A stretch of 64,000 nt of DNA from Triglochin maritima (GCA_963682175.1 OY821771.1:39018201-39082200); one strand, 5' to 3'; shown: positions 43,475 through 55,936, numbered from the stretch's first letter. The notes: a model not told the origin generated them from the sequence alone. Numbers and translations: made by a program.

Positions 43475-44189
43475 ATTTGGCTGTGTTTTCAGAACATTCA
43501 CCTTTCTAGCATAACTCACCTTTTACATTGATTTTATGCTACGTTAGTTCTCCTTGAAACAAAAGAACGAAATCATTCTTTATTACATGAAAATCTTTTA
43601 TAGCATAACTCACCTTTTACATTTTTCCTTGTACGACACTTTCGAACACTGAAACCAATCTTTCTAGCATATTTATTATAAAATTCCCATGCTAAGTGTT
43701 TATGTATCAAATGTCATGCCCATATTAGGTATGTCAAAGTTCAATTGACATCTAGCAGATGAACCCCCTAACCTCTTCCATATTTTAAAGTTGTAAGCCG
43801 AAGAAAACAAAAGACATGTTTTAACCTTAAGTATACAACCATTGTAAAAGATATTTAGTTATATACTGAATGAAAGTGATGCAACGCAAGCAATTCTAAT
43901 CAATACGTTAATTGTGCTAACATGGTATCAGATTAAAAGGCAATGATATCTTATGAAATATGACAAATAATAAATAGCTGTTGTATATGATTTTTCCATC
44001 AATCAATAAACTACATTACAATATTATTATTCAGATACGGTGGATGTAGATAGTAATAAAAGATCATAGACTAATTTAATTCATACATGAATTAATATGA
44101 AATGAAACACATGCTTTGTGGTGTAACACACGAATTAATACGCTTGGAGCCAAGGACCAAATGACCAATGCTTAGATTTTTTATAAAAT

Positions 44190-46990
44190 AATAGAACAAA
44201 GAACAAAGAAGATGATGATTTGAGGGAGAATAATTGTTTGTATTTTTCATCATCAAAGTATTACAATGATCTCTTATTTATAGGTTAAAGGAGGTAAATG
44301 AAATGATGTATGTTACAAGAGTTTACAAATAAGAATGTGAGAGGTTGATAGAGTTATGGGAGGAAAATGTGAATCATCCAAGACCTTTGGATTTCATAAT
44401 ACTCCCCGTTGGAAGATCACTTTTATACGCTCGGGATGTTGCCTCGTTAAAACATTTTCCAAGAAAAATCAGATGAGATAAAAACTTGGTGAAGTAAAAA
44501 AAAGTGCAACGCCTATGATATTCCCCATCACTTCAACATACATTCTTCAAGTGACGAACACCAATTTTGAAGACAAACTTCTTAAAGACTTTAGTGGGCA
44601 ATAACTTTGTAAATAAATCCGCCAAATTCTCGCTTGATTGGATCTGATCAGTTGTCACTTGATTGGTCTGCCCCATTAAAAACATTGTCAAGTAAAACCC
44701 TGTGGGACCAACTTGGTGAAGAAAAAAGAGTGCATTGTATAATTCTCACTCTCAATTCAACATACGTCTATAACACTCCCTCAAATGATACGTGTTATGT
44801 TTATGTCTCGTTAAAAACTTTGCTACAAAACTCTGTGGGAAAAAGTATCTAAGAAAAAAGTGCATAATATACGCTAACAAAATTGCACAAGTTGCCTTAT
44901 TAAAAACATTTAACCAATAAAACATTTTAGGACAGAAATTGGAAAAAGGGAAAAATATTGCAACGACAAGCCCTCCGGGCTTTATCCTTCAATGATATCC
45001 GTCCTTCAGGGACAATAAATACAAATTCACTCATCTTGATTCGTAGTTTATCAAACTTACGAATATATTTTACAAAGTTCTTAAACACAAAAGTGCATGT
45101 GGATTCAATAAACAAATACATGATAGTTTAACGGATTTAATGGACATTTACTATATTTCACTTGGATAATAAGATTGTGAAATATGTTTGCGCAAATTTT
45201 CTCAAATAATATGTTGGGAGTAACATAAAATGTGGTAACTTTTGCAAAATATAAATACGTTACCTCAAAACATATTACTTATGGACAATTTAAAGATGTC
45301 TCATAATTATATTGATGACATAACGATATGAGAATGTAAAAATTAATAACTTATTCACCAACATACATAAACTTGTAATGACTCCACGTAATGACACCAA
45401 GATTTGTGATAATGATTGACGTGTATTGGACATGTAGGAAACATCACTAATATAAATCTTTGTCGCATGACTAGAAATTTGTAGATCCTTGAATGTTATA
45501 TAAATATTTTCAGAATTTTTTTTACTGTGAACATGATAAGGAACTTCAGGTCCTATAACAATTGGATATTTGTCGATATACAATATATGTCATTCGTTAA
45601 TATGCTTTCAAGATGAGCATTTAGTAGAATATTTTTCTTCAATTCCCTTTCTACAATTGAATCATTGTACCAATTTTCTTCTGAAGAATGTTCAAACTTC
45701 AGGTCGAAAAACAATTGATTTATCTCTAGTCATTTATTTAAAAATCTGTCATTTAAATATTACACAGTTTTTCAAATACACTGTTGGAGGTCCTTTGACA
45801 TCAAGTCATATGCATATAATAAATAATAGTAAATTTTGTTATTAGGTGAAACATATGGACGACTAAGTTCAATTTTGTATCATTCTTCGGGATGACTTTG
45901 ACTGAAGAGGTTTATGCACATTCTTACTTGTTTCTTCATATAGTTATCTTTGTATAATGCATCTTTTGATTCTTGTTTATTATATAATATATTTTGTCAT
46001 CTTTGTCCTTCGGGACTCTCATATAAGTACCAATATTAAGTGACTTATAAAACTTTGAAGTTACAACATATCTTATATGCATATCATATTGATCATGTAA
46101 CAGAACATATAATCAATATTACGAGAGAATGAATAACATCACGTTGGATGTTGGGTACTGCGAATACCTTTATATTATTTCTCGTTTTATAATGTATCAC
46201 ATTGTTATTGTGATTTCTATTTGTATCATTCAGGAATATAATTTTAGAAATCAGGACAACAAGTCCAGATAATACTTTTATTCAACAAGTTTATTCTATA
46301 TTGTTCGACTTCTTTTGTTTATATCAAATACGAATGCATTCTTATAATATCATAAGTTTTGGATCCAATTTTTCTCTTGATATAACATGCTATTAAGAAG
46401 GTGAATGAATTTTCGACAATAATTTTAATAATTATTTAATATCTCTCGTATCAATATATATAGTTGATTGCAAGTTTTACGTCAATAATAATTAAATCCT
46501 CATCGTTTTCCAAAATTTTAGGATTTTACCGTTCTGTATCCCCGTAATTTCTGTAATCTTTTGTTTAGTAGCTGCATTTATTTTTAAGAGTTTATATTCT
46601 TCAGGAACAACCTCTCCAGGAGGTGCAATGAGAGTGACTAACTTTTATTTAATTTCCACAAATAATGTATGTTATGGTCAACACTTCTGGCGTTAGTTGA
46701 GCTCAAATATATTTTATCATATGTGTGGAGATCTCTACTTTATATTATGTGGTTTATGTCTAGTAATATAAGGCTTGGTCGCTCTTTTGTGATCAATAAA
46801 AATGTATTACAATTACTTGCCAGATATTGCAAGATAATGATTTTATGAACTTCATGTTCAACCATCATTGTATGTATATTCTCTTATGAACTTCAGGTTC
46901 AATATAGTACATTTTCTTGACATTTCTTTAAGCTTCTTGCTTCTCCCCCTAATACAAGAAAATGTACATCCTATATATATGATTATTGGA
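44190..46990 (-). mobile_element. Decayed copia-like LTR region
   Basis: On the minus strand around 44280 a TATAAATA box is followed by a leader-like sequence, as in a plant LTR. Rightward, the + strand repeatedly shows GTTAAAAAC, AAACCCTGTGGGA, TTGGTGAAG and AAAGTGCA blocks (44450-44900), familiar from noncoding parts of copia-like elements. No gag or pol frame survives. Assignment is by recalled sequence style, so confidence is modest. Confidence 0.35.
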
Positions 46991-47094
46991 TTGGACAATA
47001 AAACCTACACTAGTGGAAAAAACGCCATATATGTCGGATATACAGTGGTATATACGACGGATTTTTGCGATCCAAGTGTCCGACGTATATTCCA

Positions 47095-47223
47095 CCGATG
47101 TCTATACCCTTGTGTATAGACGTCGGCTATATACGACCGATGTCTATACCCTTGTGTATAGACGTCGGCTATATACGACCGATGTCTATACAACGTACAG
47201 TGTATAGACGTCGGTCATATATA
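47095..47223. repeat. 42-bp palindromic tandem repeat
   Basis: Two identical 42-bp units starting CCGATGTCTATACCCTTGTG, plus a diverged third. Each contains an inverted GATGTCTATA...TATAGACGTC pair, consistent with CACTA subterminal repeats. Confidence 0.85.
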
Positions 47224-47231
47224 GCCGACGT

Positions 47232-47657
47232 TAGGGCTGTTCGTGGGGCGGGTTTGACCCGCCAACCCGCCCCGCCCCGCGTAGGACGGGTTGCGGTTGA
47301 AAATTTTCCTACCCGTGACCCGTTAACCCGCCAGACTAAACGGGGCGGGTTGTGGTTAATGTGTTACCAACCCGTTAACCCATTTACTCGTTACAAATAT
47401 AATTATTAAAAAAATACATATTTATGTATTAAAATTTTCGTTATTTCATTAAACTTCTAACATTTCTTCTAAAATTAAAATTTTCCTACCCGTAACCCGT
47501 TAACCCGCCACCCGTTAACCCGCCGGACTAAACGGGGCGGGTAGCGGTCCAATTGTTTTTTACTCGCCCCGCCCCGCCCCGTTTGCCCGCCTGACTTTGG
47601 TGGGGCGGGTAGCGGGCGGAGCCAAACCCGCCCCGCCCCGCCCCGTTTGCAGCCCTA
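47232..47657. mobile_element. hAT-type MITE, 426 bp, nested in the CACTA-like element
   Basis: The ends are TAGGGCTG and CAGCCCTA, with GCCGACGT directly repeated at 47224-47231 and 47658-47665 (8-bp target duplication). Subterminal regions are filled with GGGGCGGG/CCCGCC words around an AT-rich core. It interrupts the GACGTC repeats of the older element and is therefore younger. Confidence 0.9.
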
Positions 47658-47727
47658 GCCGACGTCTATTATACCTTTAATTTACCCAACAAAAAAATTA
47701 CGCGTGTTATACAACCTCTATAGTAAT

Positions 47728-47867
47728 CAAGCCCAAGTCGCCCAAGTGCCACAAATGTCAATTTTTTGACAAATAATAACGTAGAGCAAGCCCAAGTCGC
47801 CCAAGTGCCACAAGTGTCAATTTTTTGACAAATAACAACGTAGAGCAAGCTCAAGTCGCCCAAGTGA
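47728..47867. repeat. 59-bp tandem repeat
   Basis: Two full units and a partial third, starting CAAGCCCAAGTCGCCCAAGT and including TTTTTTGACAAATAA. No coding meaning is apparent. Confidence 0.85.
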
Positions 47868-48189
47868 CCAAACTCGTTCGCATTCACCTGTGGAGGTGTG
47901 GTAGAGTACTTCAACCATGACAACAACAAAAAATTGGCCAATGTGAGACTAAACTTTTACGACCTACAGACGTCAGATATATGAGGTGACCGACGTCTTT
48001 ACATACAATACGACCTATAGATGTCAGTCACGCCATACATCCGACGTCTATACATTTAAATAACAATAATAATAAAATGACGTCCTATGGACGTCAGTCA
48101 TTCTATACATCTGACGTCTATACACGACTAAATGGTAAAAAAAAGTGCCCCAAGTACCAATCTTTTGACCATTATATATATATATATAT

Positions 48190-48917
48190 CAATGTTCACG
48201 CACCGCCTAGCGCGACCGCCCAGCTCACGCACCGCCTAGGCGATTGTGCGACCGCCCAGCTCTGGGCGGTCATTTTTTAATATTTTTAAATCAATTAAAT
48301 TTGATAAAATAGTTAAAAAATCAGGAAAAAACAGAAAAATATGGGAAAATATACAAATATTATCTAAAAATACTATACATGTTTAGGCTTCAAAAAGACA
48401 CCGAGTTCCTCGATTAAGGTGTCACTAGGCACCCTCTTAGGTATACAATTTATTGCTTAGTAGTACGATTACAAAAGTAGTTAACTTTCCACCTAAAAGA
48501 GAAATTAGAAAGAGTGCACTTGATTTTGGCGGTTGAAGAATGAAGAATCGGATCAGAGACTTCACTTTCCAACTTCAAAACTAAACACCAGACCGGAGAC
48601 TTAATCGCGAAAACTTGAAGATTAGGAAACTAGAAGATTAGAATAGAATGATGAAGAAGAAGAGAATGAGAGATGTGTGAAAAATAAAGAAGTTTGGAGA
48701 GGTTTATATAGGATTTAAGGTAGTGACAATATTGTAATTTTTTTAAAAATAAAAAAATAAAAAGGAGTCTCCAGCGGCTATCGCCTAGGTGGTCGCCTAG
48801 GCCGGGAGACCGCCTCGACGACCGCCTATTTTGCCCAACTTTGCTGGGCGAAAGGCGGTGGTCGCCCAGGCGACCACCGCGAGTGGCGATCGTCTAAGCG
48901 GTCGCCTACCTGAACAT

Positions 48918-48919
<2 letters not shown>
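48190..48919. mobile_element. CAATGTTCA-ended element (730 bp), probably hAT
   Basis: The ends CAATGTTCA and TGAACATTG are inverted. Subterminal regions hold GCCTAGGCG, CGACCGCC and GGCGGTCG words. ATATATAT flanks both sides (48182-48189 and 48920-48927), consistent with an 8-bp duplication but also with insertion into a TA microsatellite. The interior has no transposase frame. Confidence 0.7.
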
Positions 48920-48954
<35 letters not shown>

Positions 48955-49591
48955 TTGCATTTGTAGTGTGGTACCAAACTCTCATTTAAAAGTAAATGAG
49001 TGGTTGAATACTTCAACTCCACCAACAAAAAACTTTTATTCAATGTGAGACTAATGATGTCTATATATTTACTACTAATCTCTATATATTTATGAACTTC
49101 TGGTCATAGAGTTTGATTTAGAGATCGACGTGCATTTTTACTCAATTAGCTATTTGCACGTCATTTAGATAGTCATACGAATTCTTCAAGGATTATCATA
49201 AAAGTTCATAATCCTTTTTAAATGAATAATATCTAAATCTTGGTATAATAACATTTTCAAAGTCCCACATTAATGCATGACACTAAAAATAATGAAAATT
49301 ATGATATTTATCTTAAAATATATTGATTTTTTTTTCTTACAATATTACTCGTTATGATATTTAGAGATAACTAAATGATATTAGTATTACATGAAAAATT
49401 GAAGATAATTTAATTGGCAAGAGTTACTTGTCTAGGTCAAATTTAATATAGAATATATTTCTTTTTAAATGGTTTACCATAATTCACATTGATGCTCCAT
49501 TGATATATACAAAATCCGTAAACATCAATGGTAAAATTTAAAATAAAATTTCTAATCTAACAAACTAATAAAATTTCTCACGATTGATAAA

Positions 49592-49655
49592 CTGAACTGC
49601 TAAACATCGCCCCAAAATTACTTAAATCGCCCCTTGAAATTACCAAATTGCCCTT
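49592..49655 (+). repeat. MULE left terminal inverted repeat
   Basis: It begins CTGAACTGCTAAACATCGCC and matches the complement of 56029-56092 with about five mismatches, two of them in its first two bases. A third copy of this end, closer to the right end, is at 39284. Confidence 0.9.
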
Positions 49656-49738
49656 CCTCCTATTTTTGCTTATATATCTCACAATTTCACTCTTTTTTCA
49701 AAACTTTCTCTTCCTATACCTACTACACAAGATTACGA

Positions 49739-52434
49739 ATGTCTCGGAGGCCAGGGAAGCAGCCAGCAGTTCCCCCGGTGTACCCGTATGAGGTAACATT
49801 ACGTTATTTATTTGTTTTAAAAAAAAAAAAAAAAAAAAAAAAAGTCGTCGGCGTCCGAGGGAGACGCCCCCCGCATGGGGCGGGCGTCCGAGGAAGCCGC
49901 TCCCCCTATGGGGGGAGCGGCTTCCGAGGACGCCCGACCCATGCGGGGGGCGTCTCCCTCGGACGCCGACCCGAAGCGGGAGACGTCTGCGGAAGACGTC
50001 TCCCCGATGGGGGAGACGTCTTCCGCAGACGTCTCCCCGTAGGAGGAGGCGTCTCCGACAGACGCCTCCACCTTGCGGGAGGCGTCTCTCGCAGACGCCT
50101 CCGCCTTTTTTGTTTTTTTAATTAATAAATATCATAATTACTTTAATAAATAGTGATAAATCAAAAAAATTAATTTAACAAATTCTTTTTAAGTTTAACA
50201 TTTGTGATATTTAGTTTTAACAAATTTTGATTTAGTTTATATATTGTTTTAATTTAGTTTAACAAATTTTGATTTAGTTTAACAATTTTGATAATTAAGT
50301 TTAACAAATTTTGATTTAGTTTAACAATTTTGATAAATATGATAATTTAGTTTAACAAATTTAACAAATTTGTATTTAAAATTTCAATAAATAGTCATCG
50401 GGTCACAGTGGAGGGAGAGGCAAGTCGATACCATTACACGCCTTCCGTTCTTTAGAGGATGATTCAGCACCGCGTCATCCACGTAGACGGGGGATATCTG
50501 CTTCGGTCAGGAGGGAGAGGGAGGCATTACGTCGTCGTGAGGAGGAGGATGATTCCTTCGATGATGAGCATGTAGATAGTTTCGACGACGAGAGCGACGA
50601 TGATGGCCCGTATGATGTGCGGCCGGAGGTGGAGAGGCAGGGGGATTATAGCGGAGGACGTGGTCGAGCGGGTACTTCTACTTCCGCCGGATGGATGGTG
50701 CGGAAGGGTAGGGGTGGGAGGTTTACGGCCGGGGATTCGAGCTCGTGCACTGTTGATCCCCGCGCTCAGAAGAAGAAGAGGGTCCAGGACGATTCTTGGA
50801 TCGTGAGCAGTATGACGCCTGGTGGTCCTTTAGATGGGAGCGTCATTCCTAGTTTCTGGGGTCACATTGCTAGACGGATCTGGGACGGAGAGGATCGGAA
50901 GGTTCTGAAGTGCCAGAATCGGCACAGAGCCTGTACAGCACTACAGGGTTGGCGGTCTACACTGAGTGCTGATATCAGAGAGGAGATTAGTGCCACGCAT
51001 TTGGGGCACTTACCGTACAGCATGTTCCCTTATCTCGACATGCCTTTGATTTCGGCGTTTGTGGAGCGGTGGCAGCCTGACACCAACACTTTCCACATGC
51101 CTTTCGGAGAGATGACGATCATGCTTCACGATGTTTTCCAGATCCTGCGACTTCCTGTGGATGGTCGTCTGGTTAGTGCTCAGGGGTCGACGTCTGAGCT
51201 GAGGTGTTATGTGGCAGAGTTGCTTGGTGTCACACCTGATGGTCTGGCGAGAGATACAGCTTTATGGAGTGGTGGTGGTGTCGGCATCGACTCCCTTGAG
51301 GACCTATGCAGACGGGCACGACCTCCGCGGGCCGATGATACACAGTTGACGGCGTACCTATTCTTGATGCTCGGAGCCGTCTTGTTTGTCGACAAGAGTG
51401 GTTGTCGGATCAGACCACGCGATCTACTGGAGGCTAGGGACCCGGAGACCGTTCGTGAGTACTCGTGGGGGTCAGCGACGTTGGCATACCTGTACCGGCA
51501 GCTTGGGATAGCTAGCCGTGCGGATTGTTCTGGGATTGCAGGTTGTCTTACGCTGCTGCAGGCGTGGATATACGAGTACTTTCCTGCATTCCGCCCGCAT
51601 CGTGAGCGGAAGATTATCGACGAGGGTCATCCACGTTCGGGTATGTGGGTTGTCCGGAGCGAGGACAAGAGCGATGGACGATTGCGTTCCATCCGCGCAC
51701 GGCTAGATCATATGACTGCATCAGAGGTATCAAACTTTACACCATTTATTTAATTTTAAGATGTATTATTATTAATGTGTTAAACTTTAGGTGGAGTGGT
51801 TACCCTATGGTCCTGACCCAGCAGCGGATGTCCCGAGGACTTTATTGATGGGTCTTATTCGTTATCGGGATATCATAGAGCCTTATATGCCCGATCGGGT
51901 CTTGCGTCAGTTAGGATATGTTCAGGTGATCCCGGTTGACATCCCGACACCAGAGCATGCGGTGCGGTCTGCGACAGCAGCGACGTACGACGTCAGGTTC
52001 CCCGCTTCTACAGCGGAATCGACTTGGCGGACATTTCCGAGATCATGCCGATTGTTCCTTGGCGACTTCAGACGTAGTCGCGACCCCTCCGAGTGTGATG
52101 CACGTTATCTTGATTGGTTCGGTAGTTACTCACATCCTATCATCGTCCGTGGTGCCTCCCGGAGAGCAGATCGACCACCAGATAGGACGTGTGGCGATCT
52201 GGTAATTTTTTCATTTTATCTAAATTTATTTGTACCGTATAATTTGTTAATGTACGCTAATGTTAATGTTATGTGCAGTGGATGGGTAAGATGATACGGG
52301 CTGTAGACCCAATCTTGCAGATGAGGGATGAGCTGCCAGACGATGCCAGAGCTGCATGCGGAGATGTGGATCAGATCATACAGTCATGGCATACTCAGTT
52401 AGGCATCTCCGACCATGATTCGGATGATGAGTAG
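49739..52434 (+). CDS. Transposon-borne plant mobile domain (PMD) protein
   Basis: Four exons: 49739-49792, 50395-51726, 51791-52201, 52279-52434. All phase-0 GT-AG junctions; 650 aa with no interruption. Exon 1 encodes only MSRRPGKQPAVPPVYPYE. Residues about 20-165 are low-complexity, with acidic and Arg/Gly-rich tracts. The PMD (PF10536, MAIN/MAIL1/PP7L long-form type) starts near 165 (VIPSFWGHIARRIWDGEDRK), continues through HLPYSMFPYLDMPLISAFVE, RWQPDTNTFHMPFGEMTIML and DVFQILRLPVDG, and runs to about 540. Cellular PMD proteins act in plant nuclei in transposon silencing and genome stability; TE-encoded relatives are known, with unclear function. The gene converges on the transposase gene, with 361 bp between their stop codons. 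The first intron carries a poly(A) run and the left 33-bp repeat array. Exon 1 and its acceptor at 50394 are inferred from phase and consensus. Confidence 0.9.
49850..50105. repeat. 33-bp GC-rich hairpin array, left (first intron of the PMD gene)
   Basis: Eight units (the last partial) with consensus GGCGTCT-N5-AGACGCC followed by about 14 bp usually containing CCCCATGGGG-like sequence. Each unit can fold on itself. Units are also mutually inverted: the cores of units 1 and 4 are exact reverse complements, as are 5 and 6, which form a perfect 24-bp stem (49982-50005 with 50010-50033) around a 4-base loop. It follows a 26-bp poly(A) tract and is far more GC-rich than its surroundings. Confidence 0.93.
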
Positions 52435-52795
52435 GCTGATCTGTTGTACCGTACTCTTAGTATTTGTATTTATATTTGTTTATCTGTTGTACGCTTAGTA
52501 TTTGTGTTTGCTTATCTGTGGTACGCTTAGTATTTGCATTTATATTTGTTTATCTGTTGTACGCTTATTATTTATTATTTGTGTTTGTGTTTGCGAACAT
52601 GTCGTACGCTTATTGTTTGTATTTGTGTTTTGCTTATCTGTTGTACCCTTATTATTTGTATTTGTGTTTGATAACCTTTCGTACTATTATATATAATGCA
52701 AATAAAGCAAACATATCAAAAACATATTACATAATAAAGCAACACTATATAATGTACAAACATATCAAAACATATTACATAATTATACAAACATA

Positions 52796-55700
52796 TCAAA
52801 ACATATTACATAATTGTTGCCAATATGCTATCCTATGTTGGTACTCCAGCTCCCATCCAATAACACTCTCATCTCGTATTTGATACCACAGAGTCGCTAT
52901 AGGAGGTACGGGGAATCCCTCATTCAATTCCAAACGAATGTAATGAGCGTAACTCCCTAAATGAGCAATAATCAACTCTCTGCACGGTCTCGTCACGGTA
53001 GGCGGACTCTCCCAAGGTAGAACTGTAAGACATGGGTACAACGAACCATCATTTCCGAGAGAGAAGAACATAACTGCACACTTGTAAAAATTTGCAATGG
53101 GAAACAAGTCCGTCCACGTCTCCATATAGTGATTCTCGCCACAAGGTCCCCCGCCCCAATTAATCCGGTGACGAGCCTCCGCCACACCGTCGTAGTATAC
53201 GTGCTCATAAAAAGATGGGTTCGCAGCTATCTCATTTGAAATCGAACGACGGGCGAGTTGCCAATTGTCTTCACCACCGTGGAAAACATCGGCGACACAT
53301 CGAAATCCACAGTTTCCATCAGCACGTACATCATTCCACTGGTGTAGGAATGGCATAATGATTCCTGGAATTCTATCTCCATATGGGAAGTCGTCTACGT
53401 CAGCCCGCCCAGTCACTACAATATGAACAAAAAATACAGTTAGATATAATAACAAAAGATACATATTTACTGAAATAAATAACAAAATAATAATAATAAT
53501 AAATGTAAGGATGGTATACCTGATCCTCCTCTCACTGACGAAGAACCAGAAGATCGACCACGACCTTTGCTTCCACTACCGGAAGAACGACCACGACCTC
53601 TACTCCCACTACCTGAAGATCGACCACTACCTCGCTCTGCATACTCAAACGCACTAGGGTCCCGTCGTGTCGACTTTCCCCTTGGTCGACCTCGTAGCTT
53701 TGTTTTTACTGCAGGCTCTTTCAAATTCGAATGTTCGGGGTGTAGCTGCTCGAATAAAACCCGAGAGGCAGATCGAATTACGGTAGGGTCACTTCCTGCA
53801 ATCTCATCAACCAGACTGCGAAAATGTTCGGCGTCTTGAGCTGCCTGAGACACAAACTCTGCGTTCCCGGCTCCTTCCCCAATGACAAGTGTCCTCCAGA
53901 ACGAATGAATCTGCTCTAAGTAAATTCCGTTTTCTGATTCAAGACATCCACGGATGGTACATGCGCAAGGTATCCCATGAGAAGTCAGAAAAGCGCACTC
54001 GCAACGATATTCAACTTCATCATCTAACTGTTGCATTCTCTTCACCTCCTGACTCAGCAACTGCAAACAGTGATGCGAAACTCTACCATTTATGTGACGA
54101 TATAGAGAATGTCCGAAATTAGTCAAATTTCGCCGTCTCGAGTCTTCAAGAAAGTTTCGAATATTCGTCAGCTGCATTTCAGTAGCCGCGTTGACGCGCT
54201 CGAAAAGAGTGTCCAGAGCTGCAGTCGATGTAGAAATCCACTCTTTTAGAGCCGAATGAGCACTTTCGACCCTACAATTCGTGGTGTTCCCAAAATGAAG
54301 GACTTTGTTCGTCCAATTCAGCACAAACTTTTCTTTATGCACTAACCACGTGGTGTCCAGATACTCCGTGATAGCCGGCCACGATCTATACAAATCTTTC
54401 AGAGCATACACAGCTCTATCATACTCGGCTTCTGAAGTAGAAAGCATGATCTTCCTCCATCTTCCACGCCTCAAAGTCTCTGCCATCTCCTTATTCTTGC
54501 CGAATACGTGGTACGCGTAATTCAATACGTCTTTGTTAATGTGCCATGTGCAGAGTAAATGAGCAGAGTCTGGAAAAACCTCTCTCACTGGTCGCATAAG
54601 GCCTAACTCCCGGTCTGTTATTATTGCAGTCGGGCTGACAGTCCCCAATAACAGATCTCTCAACTTCTCCATCACCCACAAATAACTGGAGTAAGATTCA
54701 TCCATCAAAATCGCATATCCAATAAGGAAATTCATGTTTGCTGGTGTGACCCCAATCATTTCGAACAAAGGCATCTTATACTTGTTCGTCTTGTAAGTCG
54801 AATCCATGCAGATAACGAAAGGATATGTCCGCAACAACTGGACTGACGTCGGATGTGCCAAAAAAGCGTGAGTGACGACATCAGTTTCTGGATCCGCCAT
54901 AATCCAATGTAAGTACTCACACTGCACTGCTTGGTAGAGAAACTGCTGGACGGGATTCCGATCTTCAGATTTTGTCCTCCTCATGTAATCTCTGAAATTA
55001 TAAATATGCCTTTGATTTGGATTGTCCTCCGGGAATTTTTCTTTTACTGCCTTCAAGATGTTCCGTGGTTTTGCTTGCGCCTCTGTCATATCACGAACAA
55101 TCTTCTTCGCCCCAGAACTTAGACCACTAATTTGACGATGACCCTCTGGATAAACTGCCAGTCTGTGGTTGTGATGTCCGTGAGCACTATTAAAAACCAA
55201 AACCCATCCATCACGATCTCGTCGCTCCACCACTTTTATTAAGAAACGGCAACCGCAACCCTTTCTTTTGGTGTTTCTTCGAAGTGCAGTATCCATATCC
55301 CGAGACTCCATTTGATTTCGCCGGTCGCATCTCAAATAACAATCCATCCGACTATCTGATCTTGTTTTGTACGACGACACGACCAAAAAAAACCCAGCTC
55401 CGATAGCTACTTGTTTGGCCCATTTACATGCTTCATCGATTGTTGCAAAGATTTGTGTAGTTTGAAATAACTCACTGTAATCCACTCCATCACCACCGAA
55501 ATCTGGAACCTACAAAAATAAAATCAAAATTAAAAAAAAATAAAAAATAAATTAGAAATTAAAAAATTTCAAAAATAATGTCGAAAATAAAAAAACAAAA
55601 TCAAAATCAAAAAAAAAAAAAAATAGGCGTCTGTGTTACGCGCCTGCCCCATGGATGGGGCGTCTGTGTTAAACGCCTTCCCCAACGGTAAGGCGTCTGC

Positions 55701-55936
55701 GTAGGACGCCTGACCGAAGGGAAGGGCGTCTACTACAGACGCCTTACCCATGGGGAGGACGTCTACATAAGACGCCTATCCCATGGGGGAGGCGTCTGCG
55801 TTAGACGCCTAGTCCATGGGGAGGGCGTCCTACGCAGACGCCCTCACCATGGGGGAGGCGTCTAATGCAGACGCTCGGCCCAAAATTTGCCCCGCGCCAG
55901 GCTTACCTCACCCGATGCATCACCCTCGTTAGACAT
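52796..55936 (-). CDS. MULE transposase fused to an OTU protease domain
   Basis: Three exons (minus): 55936-55907, 55509-53520, 53415-52796; phases agree and give 879 aa. Residues about 30-128: FAR1/WRKY-GCM1-type DNA-binding region (GCGCRFLIKV, AHGHHNHRL). About 238-340: MULE catalytic core with D246 (CMDSTYKTNKYKMPL) and D309 (IITDRELGLM); E425 in NCRVESAH is a candidate third acidic residue. About 510-530: SWIM-like CEC...PCAC, where the last ligand is Cys527 instead of the usual His. About 640-673: Ser/Gly/Arg repeats (GRGRSSGS). The last exon encodes an OTU-like cysteine protease: D706-G-N-C709-GFR, with H831 (YAHYIRLEL) as likely catalytic His. The joint is exact: a split Val codon across a GT-AG intron. 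OTU enzymes remove ubiquitin; whether this one is active is untested. The first intron holds the right 33-bp repeat array. Confidence 0.93.
55626..55880. repeat. 33-bp GC-rich hairpin array, right (first intron of the transposase gene)
   Basis: Eight units of the same 33-bp family, also next to a poly(A) tract on the + strand side. Core pairs again occur as reverse complements: unit 3 (GGCGTCTGCGTAGGACGCC) and unit 7 (GGCGTCCTACGCAGACGCC) are exact, 6 and 8 nearly so. Its position mirrors the left array: inside the first intron, about 210 bp from the right end of the element. Confidence 0.93.

Larger units (their letters stand above)
47008..48135. mobile_element. CACTA-like nonautonomous element (one end clear)
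   Basis: The left end reads CACTAGTGGAAAAAACGCC, typical of plant CACTA termini, followed by subterminal palindromes built on TATAGACGTCGG. Related motifs (GACGTCAG, CCGACGTCTATAC) recur at 47965-48125, marking the other subterminal region. A matching right terminus with a 3-bp duplication was not found. A hAT element is nested at 47232-47657. Confidence 0.5.

Noticed and set aside
43921..43935. TGGTATCAGA at 43923 as an LTR primer binding site
   Set aside because: It matches only ten bases of the initiator tRNA complement, and the nearby LTR-like sequence appears to be in the opposite orientation.
48940..48970. TTTGTAGTG near 48965 as the right end of the CACTA-like element
   Set aside because: Only the CACTA core matches the left end, and the flanking triplets differ, so the boundary is not supported.
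49817..50071. Open frames with 11-residue periodic repeats in the left GC-rich array, and similar ones at 55569-55751
   Set aside because: The periodicity follows from the 33-bp DNA repeat being a multiple of three. Both arrays lie in introns of well-supported genes, so I do not call them proteins.
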